From Camellia lanceoleosa (taxonomy: Eukaryota > Streptophyta > Magnoliopsida > Ericales > Theaceae), in assembly GCA_025200525.1 (NCBI GenBank), contig CM045762.1, positions 75,203,217 through 75,267,216 of the forward strand: 64,000 bases of DNA, written 5' to 3'. Under the pieces are notes generated by a model that was not told where the DNA came from, made no database searches, and worked only from the letters and a program-made list of their open reading frames with translations. Of the stretch, positions 1 through 11,790 are shown one piece after another (within the stretch, counting starts at the first letter, position 1; every line of letters starts with the position of its first letter). The translations under genes were made by a program, and so were the position numbers.

Positions 1-179
1 AATAAGTTATTAATTTAACTTTATCTTACATAGGTAGTATGCCTTGGGATGCAAGTAAATGAAAGCTGATGAGATAGGCGTATTATCAAAGTATACCGAC
101 AAAGAGAATGTATGGATTACTTTGATACGTGATCGCCAGTTGTGGTGAGTGTGATCACAATTGTGCGAAGTCTGGAGAT

Positions 180-1320
180 ACAACGAGATGGATGTTCAAA
201 TAGTTTTCCTATATGAAGATTTAGTTGAATAAATCTTTATGGAACAACCCAAAGGGTTTGTCGATTCCAGGAAGAAGAAAGACTGTAAGCTTGAGAATCA
301 TTTTATGATTTGAAATAAGCACCGAAACAATGGCATGAGAAATTTGACTACACTATGTTATCAAGTGGGTATTAACAAAATGTGTTTATGTCAAAGACAC
401 TGACAATAATATATGTCATTTTGTGTCTATGTGTAGCTGACATGCTCATTGTTGGTAGTTATGAGAAGATGTTCAATACTACCAAGTGGATGTTGAACTC
501 TAAGTTTGACATGGGCCTTGCATATGTATATTTGAGAATTAAGATTTCTTGACATTTGCTGGTAGTATACTTTCTCAGTCTCATTATTTTGATAAGAGTC
601 TTGAGAAGTATAAGTTAGATACAAGTGTGTTAAAGACTTCGGTGGACTTTAGTCTCCCTTTGACCAAGAATATTGAAATATTCTCGGGTCATTAGAAGTT
701 TAAAGTATCTGATGAAGTGTACAAGGCCATGTATAGCCTACTCAGTTAGCAAGCTAAATAGATACACGAGTAATCCCAATGCTTATCTTTAAAGGGCGTT
801 TGTGCGGGTACTAAGGTACTTATAATGAAGTCGGGATTATAGGTTGCATTATCCCAGATATCCAATTGTACAAGAAGGGTACAGTGACATCAACTAGATA
901 TTTGATATAAAGACTACAAATCCATTAGTGGATTTGTTTTCACTGTTAGAGGTACAACTGTGTGTTGGAAATTTTCTAAGCAAATGTGTATCACGAGATC
1001 AATGATGGAATTGGAGTTTAGTAATTTAGATAAAGTTACCGAAGTTGCTGAATGGCTTTGCCATTTTCTTGAGGATATTCCATGTTGATCGAAACTTGTA
1101 CTAGCAATTTTGTGTACTTTGCAACAACCAATCCAGTATTGGTAAGGCACAAAGTAATACGTATAATGGAAGGTCTAGACATTTTTGTCGAAGATATAAT
1201 TCCATACGACAACTACTCTCTTGTGTTGTGACTATAGACTATGTAAAGTCTAAGGACAATATTACGGATCTGTTAACCTAAGGGTTAAATCAAGAGTTAG
1301 TAAGAAGTCGTCAAGAGGAA
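180..1320 (+). pseudogene. Copia RT/RNase H pseudogene fragment
   Basis: Short recognisable peptides appear in shifting frames. An MEQPKGFV block (about 240-265) corresponds to the RT segment after the TAFLNG motif. A degraded C-YV-DML block (about 421-450) corresponds to the RT catalytic YVDD, with one Asp codon lost (tag in place of gat). Peptides [12 protein letters not shown] (about 1048-1083) and GRSRHF (about 1169-1187) come from RNase H. Stops and indels interrupt every frame, so no product is expected. Parallel motifs in the better preserved copia at 28086-29842 support the identification. Confidence 0.8.
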
Positions 1321-1931
1321 TGAGGTTAAGGCCTTTAGCGAATATTATCGGAAATGAAAACCTAATCTAGTTGACTGGAGATCCCAAGATCTAGGTTCAA
1401 AGAGACAACCTAATTGCATGTAACAGATGAGTCACTGTAGAGGTAAATCCTCATGTCTATTCCTTTATATAGTGATACCCTGTGGGGTGGGAAGGTTAAG
1501 CTGATACTTTTAATGACCTAAGTGTTGTGAATAGTCAACCATGGTATAACGAGATACCTTGTATAGGTCACCTAGGTGTGTGTGAAGTGTGGCCACTTCT
1601 TTAAGAATTGACGAGGCTGAATTCTTTAAAAACATTCACTAAACCAGGCTAGTGTTCCAGGGCCACACCGAACACACCAGTGAGAATAAAAACAATGTTT
1701 AGAATGACTCCTGTGTGAGGTCTATTGTCTCGGTTTACACAAATGGCAGAACAGTTCAAGACATCACGTTCACTGGTTAGCCAGTAAATCCGATAGGTTT
1801 CACTACGAAAGGTTCAAGGCCAACAGCTACCTTTTCTGATGCAGGGTTATTCTGTGTGCTCTCTCTCCAAGTCTTTGTTGTTAAGCGTTGTCCGTTTTTC
1901 TTTATTTGATCAATTTTATTCATGTGGGGAT

Positions 1932-2191
1932 TGTTGGAAAATAATGGTTTTTCGATAACTTTAATTCGAAATTAAAGTCGAACCCAACTGCCGGTTAAGG
2001 TGGGTTTGAGTAATTTTGTATTATCTCAAGTGAGAAGATTACAGTATAAAAATGATGGGCCGAAACCATTAAGTTGTGAATGAGAATTGTATCGTAAAGT
2101 AGGCATCTATAGAAGTTGAACTTAGGCCTAGGCTTGGACTTGGACTTAGACTTAGACTTAGTTTTAGTCTTGGTCTGGACTAGCCTAGGAT

Positions 2192-2228
<37 letters not shown>

Positions 2229-2847
2229 GTGTTAGACTTAGTCTTGGGCATAGGCCAAGTTGTGCTATGCTGGACTGGACATGTCTTGTGCATATGTTTT
2301 AAACTGGGTTTGGATCGGATTGCGGCCCAACATTCGTATCCGTTTTGCGACCCATCTAATTGGATTATTTAAATAGCATTATATATATATATATATATTT
2401 ATTCAACCTTTGTAACTCTCATCTTTTGATGATAGAGTTGATGATCATATTATGGATATTGGAGTTTTGCACCTTTGTAACTTTAGCCCTAGTGGCTAAA
2501 GTTGATGGCCATTGATATTAGGTTTTATGGTAGCCTTCACGGCTAAGACCCCTTCGTTATAAGTATAAAAAGGGTCTTTCCCTTCCAACTTAGAAGAAGA
2601 GTTTTGGAGAGATTTTTGATGAAAAATGGAGATGATGTTTTGAGATTAAAAAGTTGGAGATGATTTTTTACACCAATTTTTTTTTTTTTTTTTTTTTTCT
2701 TATCTTGTTTTGCTAGCCCCTTCTTTGGTTCTTATTAGAGAAAGTGCAGCCACTGTCAAGTTTATCGAAGCTATTCAAAAAGTGCTTTTGCATTTGTTGG
2801 TTTTGACCATCATATCTTGAGAGACAGACGCCAACGTACCTCCAACA
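1932..2847 (+). repeat. Candidate copia 3' LTR
   Basis: The start is set by TGTTGGAAAA directly after the polypurine tract CATGTGGGGAT, and the end by CCAACA at 2842-2847, which is the inverse of TGTTGG. A TATA-like sequence, AAGTATAAAAAGG, lies at about 2560-2572. The LTR includes a GTATGT microsatellite, an AT run and a 20-plus T run. The partner LTR is outside the window, so the 3' boundary is provisional. Confidence 0.5.
2130..2232 (+). repeat. Simple-sequence tracts in copia LTR
   Basis: CTTGGA/CTTAGA hexamers (about 2137-2175) are followed by a run of GTATGT units (about 2193-2230). They are internal to the candidate LTR and have no coding meaning. Confidence 0.85.
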
Positions 2848-3068
2848 CCCACTGGGAGGCAGTAAATTTTAAAAGAACTGTGATATCACACAGGTTTCGA
2901 TTTTCGTTTTTTATCTTTTGTTATTCAAAGTTTTAAATTTAAATAACCAATCATATATTATTTTATATGTTCATTTGAATCCATCTTGTAATATGTTCCA
3001 TGGTGTAATCTAGTTCATTCTTGTGTTTTTTTTAGTTCTATAGTTTATTGTATATTTCATTCTTTAAT

Positions 3069-3891
3069 GAGCGAATTACATAAAAGGTCTCTATAGTTTT
3101 GGGCTTGTGCCATTTTGGCCCTTGACTTTTTAATTGTGACAGATTTGACCTTGAATTTTGAATCTTATTCCAAATAAGAACAATTGAATATACCATTGCT
3201 CAATTTCAAGGGCAAAGTCATCAATTTGATAAAATATAAACTAATTTGATAAAAATAAATGTCAAAAAAATATTTTTAAATTTTTAAAAATTATTTATAC
3301 TCACCAAAGATAAAATTATGTAAAACTGATAAATCTTTTACATATTTATTTATTTATTTATTTATTTTATCAAATTAACTTTTATTATGTGTTTGGATGA
3401 TTCTCATGTAATGGATGGTTGTTTTTATTTTCATTAAATTAGTTTTTACTTTTTCAAAAATCAAATATGGCAACAACTTTGATATTATTACTAAACCAAT
3501 CCATTAAATCAAAAATTCAAAATTAAAAATATTTCATATATTAAATATATCGATTAAATATTAAAAGTCTAATAACCACCCATTACGTGATTATCATCCA
3601 AATATATAATAAAAATTAATTTCGTAAAAAAAAAAATAAACGTGTAAAAGATTTATTAATTTTACATAATTTTATCTTTGGTGGGTAGAAATAATGTTTA
3701 AAAATTAAAAAATATTGTTTTGACATTTATTTTTTTCAAATTAGTTTATATGTTATCAAATTAATGATATCTTCAATTGTCCTTATTTGGAACAAGATTT
3801 AAAATTCAGGGTCAAATGTGTCACAATTGAAAAATTAGGAACCAAAGTGACACAAGATCTAAACTAAAGGGACTGTTAGTGTAATTCACCT
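3069..3891. mobile_element. Non-autonomous Mutator-like element with long TIRs
   Basis: The arms 3069-about 3405 and about 3590-3891 are imperfect inverted repeats of roughly 300 bp. The left begins GAGCGAATTACA and the reverse complement of the right begins AGGTGAATTACA. Flanks TTCTTTAAT (3060-3068) and TTCTCTAAT (3892-3900) form a 9-bp TSD with one mismatch, the length typical of the Mutator superfamily. It contains no transposase frame. A transcript would fold into a long hairpin, a common small-RNA source in plants (inference). Confidence 0.8.
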
Positions 3892-3900
3892 TTCTCTAAT

Positions 3901-4445
3901 AATAAATAATAATAATAATTGTTTTGTGATTTCTATTTAATTCGTTTTATATATATATATATATATATTTGTGTTATTATGAAAAAATGCCAACATGTAT
4001 AACATTACTTTTTAACTAATAATTCATGCAAATTGTAAGAAGTGGTTGCACAATAGAATTCACATAATTGGGATTTTATTTTTTTATTTTTTACATCTGA
4101 GTGCTTTGTACATGATTTACTTGCTTTGTATCTGCCAACTTAATTGGTGCATTTTGTAACATTGGCTTATTGATGTAAAGTGTTGATTTTCTTTTCATCA
4201 ATAATTTTTTTTTTTTTTAGCTTAAAATAATATTTGTGTGCAGCATTATTATGTGTCACATTAGTTATGGAACATTAAGTCTAAAGTTTCGTTTGCAAAC
4301 AAGTTAGTTTAATAATTTTTTATAAAAAAATAGAAATAATGATATAACAATTTATAGTGACTATTTAACTTTTTGAATAAAATATATAATTAACAAACGA
4401 AACCTAAATATGCATATAATTAAATATAAAATGAGACATACACGC
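3901..4445. other. AT-rich intergenic DNA, no gene seen
   Basis: This holds AAT and AT runs (about 3901-3968), a T run near 4206-4219 and unstructured AT-rich sequence. I see no coding or RNA signal. Confidence 0.7.
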
Positions 4446-4453
4446 CTCACGAG

Positions 4454-5083
4454 TAGGGTTGCAAATGAACAGAGCCGTTCATGAACAAGCTCGAGCTCGG
4501 CTCGGTAAGAGCTCGTTCGAACTCGGTTCGTTAATTTTTTTTGCCGTTCGAGCTCGAGCTCGAGCTCGTTAAATTTTTAATAAACAAGCCCAAACAGTCT
4601 AAAGCTCGGCTCGTAAGCTCGGCTCGTTAGCTGGCTCGTTTAATATTTATTATTTATATATTAAATAATATAAAATTATGTATAAAAAATAAGAGAAATA
4701 TGCTATTTATATATTTAAAAAATATAAATGTAAATAATACTTAACTATAGATAGTATATTTATATAATAGTGGTAGTAGATATTATTATTTTAGTAAAAT
4801 ATGGACTTTTTTTTAGTATGTATATATATATTGTATATATAATTGTATAATCAAAGTTTTAATTGTAACTTTAGTCTCACATTCAAGTATGAATTTATAA
4901 ATTTTTTGGCTCGTTAAGGTTCGTGAACAGGCTCGAGCTCGAGTCGAGCCTAAGCCAACTCGGCTCGAGCTCGGTTCGTTAAATTTTTATTCAGCTCGAG
5001 CTCGAGCTCGAGCTCGTTAAAATCTTAATAAACAAGCCCAAACACACTAAAGCTCGGCTCGGCTCGGCTCGTTTGCAGCCCTA
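4454..5083. mobile_element. Non-autonomous hAT element with GAGCTCG repeats
   Basis: The exact 8-bp TSD CTCACGAG flanks it (4446-4453 and 5084-5091). The ends are TAGGGTTGCAAATGA and, reverse-complemented from the right, TAGGGCTGCAAACGA. Subterminal blocks on both sides carry many GCTCGAGCTCG/GGCTCG units, like the subterminal transposase-binding repeats of hAT elements (functional role inferred). The centre (about 4640-4900) is AT-rich and non-coding. Confidence 0.88.
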
Positions 5084-5091
5084 CTCACGAG

Positions 5092-5942
5092 AAATGACAC
5101 CCACATAATGTAGAACCTACATGTAAAATCTACCATTTATGAGACATCTATCTCCCATTCTATATTAGGCCTTTATAATCCTAACCTTGCTCGTTATAGA
5201 ATGGTAAACGCCACCTCCCTCACTTAATTCTCTTCCGTTGACTATTTATTTCAAGGGTTGTGAAATCCCATTAGCTCCTTCTGTAGTTGGGTTGGGTGTG
5301 AGTCTTTTATATTTTTTAAGAGTCCCAATTGTTTCTAGTGGATTGGATTATACTGTTTGGACATGTAAGGTTTACGAATTTTGTTTTGATAATTTGAATA
5401 TTTGTTTTTTAGATTATAATTTGTAAATCATTTATGAAAAAATTTAAATTGATCTAATAACCATAGTAACATTAGTTTATTAAACTTGTCTTTTAAAAAA
5501 TAAATGGACTATTTCTTAAATAATATTTGTCGTATATTTTTTTACAAATAAATGTTATTAATACAATTATCAAATTGATTTAAATTTTTTCATAGATAAT
5601 CTAGATCTATATGTTATTAATACAATTATCAATTATCAAATAAATGTTATTAATATAATTTTTTCATTGATTTAAATTATCAAATTGATTTAAATAATAT
5701 TTGTCGTATATAGATCTATATGCTGTGGTTTAAAAAATCAATGATTCGAATCATTGAAGTGAGATTTTTGATAAATTCTACGGATCCAAACAACATAGTC
5801 AAGTTGACTAGAGAAAATTTGGATTGAATTTTTTTCTGTTTTTCAAATTTTTGCTTTAAATTTTGAATTGAGTCATTAGGGAAGACTTGAATGGGGAAAA
5901 TATCCACTCATTTAATGAAATGGTTGAAAGGTAAGCGATAAT
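5092..5942. other. AT-rich intergenic DNA, no gene seen
   Basis: Frames of about 60 codons occur but look random. A short block with TGTTATTAATACAATTATCAA is repeated near 5550-5640, suggesting a small local duplication. No domain or RNA structure was recognised. Confidence 0.6.
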
Positions 5943-6196
5943 GGCCCTGTTTGGTAGAGCTGTGGGAAAGTGCTTATAACTTATGCTTAAATAGCTTATA
6001 ACTCATAACTTTCAGCTTAAGCTGATTTCCAGTTTATTCTTAAAGCATCTCCTGCCCCACTCAAAGAATAAGCTGATTTCTGACTTCCAAAAAGCTATAA
6101 GTTATAAGTTATAAGATAAACCAAACATATCAAAATAGTTTAAATTAAACTGAAAGCTGAAATAAGTTGTAATTAAACTCTGCCAAACAACTACAG
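5943..6196. mobile_element. MITE with TGTTTGG termini
   Basis: The left end GGCCCTGTTTGGTAGAGCT and the reverse complement of the right end, GTAGTTGTTTGGCAGAGTT, form imperfect TIRs. Internal inverted segments rich in AGCTTATAACTTAT and ATAAGTTATAAG extend the pairing. The size of about 250 bp and lack of coding fit a Tourist- or hAT-type MITE. I could not fix the TSD, so the superfamily is open. Confidence 0.65.
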
Positions 6197-6578
6197 TAAA
6201 AAAATTTGTTAAGTATGTTGTGCGAAAATACTACACATTGGTCAACCCATATCATTTTGTTTCCTTCATTTTATTCTCTCTCTCCCCCCACCCCCCGCGG
6301 GTGTCAACAAAAAAATATACATAGTGGTATAGTGGTAATATCACGTTTATTTCAATACATGATTTCACTAATTGACAAATTATTATACAAGTATGATCAA
6401 TCTCATCATTACATTTGCCAGTTATATAATTATATTAAAGTAGGCAGCTACATACATTTTAACTGTAAGCTTCCCCTTCCTCGTGATAATAATTTTTTAC
6501 TGTATTTATAAGTCTCACTTATTATGTGATAGATTGAAAAAAACAAAAATTAATACGACACTGTTAGCTGCATATTTT
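6197..6578. other. Intergenic stretch, no gene seen
   Basis: This contains a CT-rich tract (about 6270-6300) and AT-rich DNA. A 101-codon open frame here has no recognisable motif and is treated as chance. Confidence 0.55.
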
Positions 6579-7326
6579 GTTATAAGTCAATTTCAGTTTC
6601 ACACGTGACTCGTAAAGAGTAATGTGGAGAGTTAATGCAAGTCTCCAGTTAACGACAGACACGTGACAATTTATATTGATAACAATGGATTTGCGCAATA
6701 TTAGAGCAATTAGAAGGCGCAAGGTGACGTAACCCAACGGTTACTCACAATTCAAATTCAAATTCAAGAGAGAAGTTCAACTGCAAGAATGGCGTAGTGG
6801 AAGCAAACTATTCAAGGCCATGATTAGTGATTGTGGAAGGGTATTTCAACGATTAGAAGACCGTTTCGATAGTTACTATTAGAGAATATAAATAGAAAAG
6901 AAGACTAACAAAAATAAACTCAGGCCGAAATCTAGAAACCAGTTATTTACTTTATATTTTTCTTTCCAGTTTTTACATTTCCACTTCTTCAATTTCTGTA
7001 CTGCACTTCAATTCTTAGAAGTAGTTCCAAATAATCTATTGCTATAAAACCTTTTGAGATTGTGGAAGTGCGAGGGTATCATTGTAAGTTCTTATTATTT
7101 AATGAAATTCAATTCATGAAACTATTTTTATCCATTATTATTGTCAATATCTTTAATTTTCTCCTAAGCAAAGCCACCAGCAAAAGTCATCTTCATTGAG
7201 GCTAAAAGAACTTCAAGACAATCGTTTGATAGTTGGTTGGCAATTAAAATTTCTGTAGAGACTTATTGATCATTGTTGGCATGCTTAAAATTACATTATT
7301 AATCTTCGAAAGCCAAAAAAGTCAAC
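6579..7326 (+). repeat. Candidate 5' LTR of a gypsy relic
   Basis: It begins TGTTATAAGTC and may end CAACA at about 7326. It holds a TATA-like GAATATAAATAG (about 6886). Just downstream is TTTTTGGCATGCCCAGTGAG, a position and wording like the primer-binding/leader region before gag in gypsy elements. With no second LTR in the window, the borders rest on context alone. Confidence 0.4.
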
Positions 7327-9194
7327 ATATATTTTTTGGCATGCCCAGTGAGACCTTTAAAATGGCTAGACGTTGAGCAAGAGGAAAAAAAAATGACCAC
7401 CTCAAGAGAGGTGTAGAAGGAGCTAATATAGAGGAAAATGTTGAGCCACATACTGAAAATGTGCTTGCTTCAAAAAATCCTTCACAATTGATTGAAGAAA
7501 CCATTACTTCTGGGTATACAACCCAAGTCCAGAATATTGGGTAAGGCCAAGAAGCTAGGTCTTCGATTGTTTTATCTACACAACCAGTTAATCAATAGGG
7601 AGGTTTAATGGATATTATGGGATAACAGTTAATACATATAATGGAGAGGTGTGCAGTATCCTTTTTGGATCGAATGCATACACATTAACCACCCATCATT
7701 GCACAAGCTGAAGAAAATATAAATCTGCTTTAGCAACAATTGGCTTGAAATAGACAGCCTATACAAAATAATGGGCAAAACAATGGTCAAACCAGTAATC
7801 AAACACTTGAAAAACCAGTACCAATGCCTCAATCATGGTATGAGCCCCTTCCTAGAATGCCAACAGGCCAAAACATGTCTATACCTACCAGCAAAGCCAT
7901 AAATATTAGTGGAGTATGATCAACACGAGGAAATGGCAGAACATATACTAATTCCATGTTTGAAGTTACACCCGGGGATTGGATGGGATTCTTGAAATTG
8001 GAATAGAAACAATGCTTGTTCCCCCTCCAACGGTTTCTTTTGCAGTACCTTTTGTCGACTAGGCACCTACCCAAAGGGGTCAACCATATCCTCAGGCTTA
8101 CCAAGCACAACAAGGACAACCAGTCCCAAATATGCCTTTGCTTGGATCAAGAGGACCCAAGCAGAAGTGGTTCCTCCAAACCCAATGTTTGCTCCCCCAA
8201 TAGTGGCTCAATTAGCACCAAACATGGTACCTAGAGACCACATTGCTGATGTAGTAAGACAAATTTGTGGACCCATGGCTCAGGGGGTCTAGACTCCTGT
8301 CTACAGAAAGCCTTACCCAGAATGGGTAGATAGGTTGCATGAGTACCTAATGGGATATAAAATACCAAATTTTGCCCTTTTTTATGGGAATAGAAACTAG
8401 TCAACCATTGAACACATTGCCAAATTTACAAGCCAATGTAGTGAGTTTAACAATAATGATTATATGAAATTTTGACTTTTTTCAAACTCTCTAACTGGGG
8501 CAGCTTTTGTTTAGTACATGAACCTTACACCTGGTTCTATTCAAACTTGACAACAAATGGAGAAAGTGTTTCATATCCAATTTTTTCAAACAGAGCCTGA
8601 GCTTTCTATGGCAGACTTGGTAAGATTAAACCAAAGGCTTGATGAGAAATTGCTCAATTCATTGCCATATTAAAAAGAACACTTAACAAATGTAGGGTCG
8701 TTTTACCCGAACCTGAATTTGTTAGATTGGCCCAAAATGGGCTAGAATTCAAGCTTCGAAAGAAGTTTGATTCAATAAAGGTTCGAGATCTAGAAGAACT
8801 CACTTATAAAGTTTCTAGATATGAAACCTTACTTAAAAAAGAACAAGACCAAAAACAATGCATCCTATAGGACCTATTTTAGGGACTCTAACTTTAAAAT
8901 TGATGCACTATAGATCATAGGAAAAGAACTTATGACCTGTGAAACATTGACTCAGAAAGATACTATAATTGACCAACAATTTAAGAAGAAAGACCTTTAT
9001 AGGAAATATTCTTTTGACATAACAAAAGCAGATGACATATTTAATCATTTGCTAGGAGCACATTTCTTAAAGTTGCCTAAGAGAGTTAAGATCCTAACTT
9101 CTGAATTGGTCCCACTTAACTAAAAACTGCATTGTTTTTTGAGACTGGGTCTAAGAACAAATTTGGAAGGAAAGACTTAAATTTCCAACTAGGA

Positions 9195-9198
<4 letters not shown>

Positions 9199-9228
<30 letters not shown>
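9199..9228 (+). repeat. Long poly(A) run inside gag relic
   Basis: About 30 consecutive A residues interrupt the pseudogene between recognisable coding blocks. This could be expansion of a short A run by slippage or a small insertion; no TSD was identified. Confidence 0.8.
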
Positions 9229-9230
<2 letters not shown>

Positions 9231-10011
9231 TCATGGGAATTAATACCAACCTATTTTCAAAAATTGGAGAGGCAGCAACTAATGTTGACATATTAGATTT
9301 CCAGAATCTCTCTTTGAAGGAAATGGAAGAAGTCAATGTGACACAAAAGGTTCACTAGCCAGTGGACAAAGCTTTGTAGGTCAAAGGGATGGCTCCAGTG
9401 AAGAATTATTGGATGATGACTCCCTCGAAACAGCTATAATGTAGAGAATGTGTCCTAGATGCAGGTTGAGTTATAAATGGCTTAAGGGGCTCCCATTTGA
9501 TGGGAAGCAGTACTACAAAGATGTGTAGAGAGACCATAGGCTAGCCAACACTTATGGCAGGAGGCCATTTCCAATTGGTTCTAAGCAGCAGCGACCTTTG
9601 GCTGGGCCTCCATACACTAGGAATCTGTCAAAGGGTAAGAGACCTCTACATGAGACCAGGCTACATAACTATTACAGGATAATCAGCCAGCCTAAAAGAG
9701 AACCTTAATTTGGCTCAAGACAAGGTCCCAGAGCCAATGATTGGCCTTCAAAGACAGTTTCGAAGACAGTTTCAAAGACAAGAGTAGCAAGCCCAACAAC
9801 TGGAGCAGTGTGTACATGGGTACCAGGGGTATTTGATTGGTTTGTCATGCAAAACAAACCTAAAGTGATGTATACCTAGAAAAGGGTTTTTGGAGGAAAG
9901 GAAAGGATGATTAAACCCCTTTTGGTAGCCCCAAATAACTGGGTATTACTGAAAAACCCAAAGATAAGTGAACCAGATATGGTTCCTGTAATCTCCAGGT
10001 CTCAGAGAAGG

Positions 10012-10460
10012 AAAACCCAACGAAAGTACACCCAGTACCAAAGAGTTTTGAAGGAGAATGAAGAAAGTACTTCCTTGGCGCAGTCAAAAGGCCAAACAGG
10101 AGAATGAGAGTGTTCAAAGTCTAGTCTTAAGATCAGAACGACTACCAGTAGAGAACAAGTGACCAAAGTTTATGCTGAATTAAGAACCAAAGAGAGATCT
10201 AGTCTAGCAGGCCTTGGAAGGAAAACCCAGCGAAAGTGCACCCAAGGAAGGAAAACCCAGCGAAAGTGCACGCAGTACCAAAGAGTTTTGAAGGAGAATG
10301 AAGAAAGTACTTCCTTGGCACAGTCAAAAGGCCAGACACGAGAAGAAGAGTGTTCAAAGTCTAGTCTTAAGATTATAACGACTACTAGTAGAGAACAAGT
10401 GACCAAAGTTTATGCTGAACTAAAAACCAAAAAGAGATCTAGTCTAGCAGGCCTCGAAAA
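10012..10460 (+). repeat. Tandem duplication in gag relic 3' end
   Basis: A unit of roughly 210-240 bp is present twice (about 10012-10215 and 10254-10455). Both copies read KTQRK-TQYQRVLKENEEST followed by EQVTKVYAEL-TK-RSSLAGL. A partial extra copy of the unit start (RKTQRKCTQ) sits between them at about 10219-10252. The copies differ by scattered substitutions, so the duplication is old. Confidence 0.9.
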
Positions 10461-10719
10461 GGCCTTGATGAAGAGTGATGATGAGACAGATGAAAGAATT
10501 GAACTAAACCAAAAAAAGGTATTGGGTGAAGAGGAAATGTTCGAAACTTTTATGGTTGAACAGACCTTCATGGTTGAAAAGCCAACGGAGGTTGACTACT
10601 AACAAACTTCTTCAAAGGAACCTATTAGTACTAAGGTACCAGAATGCAATATGGAGAAGGCTTCCCAAGCATCAGAGCAAACCAATATGGAGGGAGAGCA
10701 AACACAGCTAGTAGTACAA

Positions 10720-11106
10720 TATTTTTAAATACATCTAATATAAATATACTTAAAAAGTATAATATTTGTAAAAAAAAAAAAAAAAAGCTTTAAAAAATTC
10801 ACTAAATATAAAAAATACAAAAAAAAAAAAATAAAATTAATACATTTTTCATATTTTTGTGTATTTATTAATTTATTAAAATATTTTTTCACAAATATTT
10901 TACTATTTAGATATATCTAAGTAAGGTGTATCTAAAAAAATAAAAATAATAAAAATAATTTCTTAAAATTTTAAAAATAAAAACAAAAAAAAAATGAAAA
11001 ACAAAAAACTCAATTTCTAAAAAATTAAATCCAGAAAATTGAAATCAAACATACTGAATACTATTTTTTGTTTTTGGTAATTTCTTTTATTTCTTCTTCT
11101 TCTTAG

Positions 11107-11139
<33 letters not shown>

Positions 11140-11469
11140 TTGGCTTTTAAATTAAAGTAGGCTCCACGCTGAGGTGGCTTCCAAGTGAGATTTTGGCAAA
11201 CTTTTGGGTAAAATGGATTGGTTCTGTAGACTTCTTGTTGTAAAATACAATATATTTTTTATCAACTGTAATGCATTTTTATTGAAATTAATATATTTTT
11301 TTAATACTTTTACATATTTTTAAGGCATTTTTATACACTTCTCAACATTAAATAATATTTAGGAAGCACTTGTTAGTATTTGCCTTTATTTAAAAAACTT
11401 TCTACAATACACATCTTTTTTTAAGATGTATATTATATACAAATTATGATAATTTGTGACATTAATACT
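10720..11469. other. Low-complexity AT-rich DNA
   Basis: There are A runs (10770-10786, 10820-10831), T runs (11107-11129) and AT-rich sequence. No gene or RNA was seen. Confidence 0.7.
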
Positions 11470-11790
11470 ATAAACTATTATAACTAAACTACTTTCAATC
11501 ATAACTAAAGAATCACAATGAGTTATAAATAAACACCAAAATGAATAAACAAAATAATACACACAATAGATCATAACAAAGTTAAAACTAACACTATAAT
11601 AAATCATAACTAATTCATAATTAACACTGAAATGGATCATAACTAAATAACACTTGAGACATAACGAAAATAACCAAAATAACAACTGTAATAGATCATA
11701 ATAAAATCATAACCAACATGAGTCATAACAAAGTTATAACAACACTACAAATTAGTCATAACCAATGACTACCAAAGTTATAATTGGGCA
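11470..11790. repeat. Degenerate tandem array of ATCATAACTAA-like units
   Basis: Variants of (A/G)ATCATAAC(T/A)AA recur about every 20-40 bp (for example near 11500, 11570, 11605, 11635, 11690, 11720 and 11755). They keep a 99-codon frame open on the - strand, whose peptide is only an echo of the repeat and is not called as a gene. Confidence 0.7.

Larger units (their letters stand above)
1..2847 (+). mobile_element. Decayed Ty1/copia retrotransposon, 3' portion
   Basis: The stretch reads, through many stops and frameshifts, as the end of copia pol (RT then RNase H). It is followed by about 600 bp of untranslated DNA, a purine-rich tract ending TGTGGGGAT at about 1923-1931, and a candidate 3' LTR. 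The 5' part lies outside the window. The untranslated part contains GACTGGAGATCCCAAGA near 1374. Nearly the same words recur on the - strand near 27935 in the other copia element, so the two belong to related families. No coding capacity remains. Confidence 0.8.
7362..10602 (+). pseudogene. Decayed Ty3/gypsy gag (Tat-like)
   Basis: This is the relic of a gypsy gag, the nucleocapsid precursor. Translation read through stops gives a capsid-like block at about 8307-8860 with PEWVDRLHEY, STIEHIAKFTSQC, LTGAAFV and QMEKVFHIQFF. A post-capsid segment FDITKADDIFNHLL lies at about 9013-9054, and a CPRCRLSYKWL block at about 9453. The start is placed at an ATG (ATGGCTAGACG) about 35 bp after the leader motif. 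Several stops stand where Trp, Gln or Arg is expected (for example ALFV-stop-YMNL at about 8513). No protease, RT or integrase follows; the 3' end runs into AT-rich DNA near 10700. It is not expected to be expressed as protein. Confidence 0.8.
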
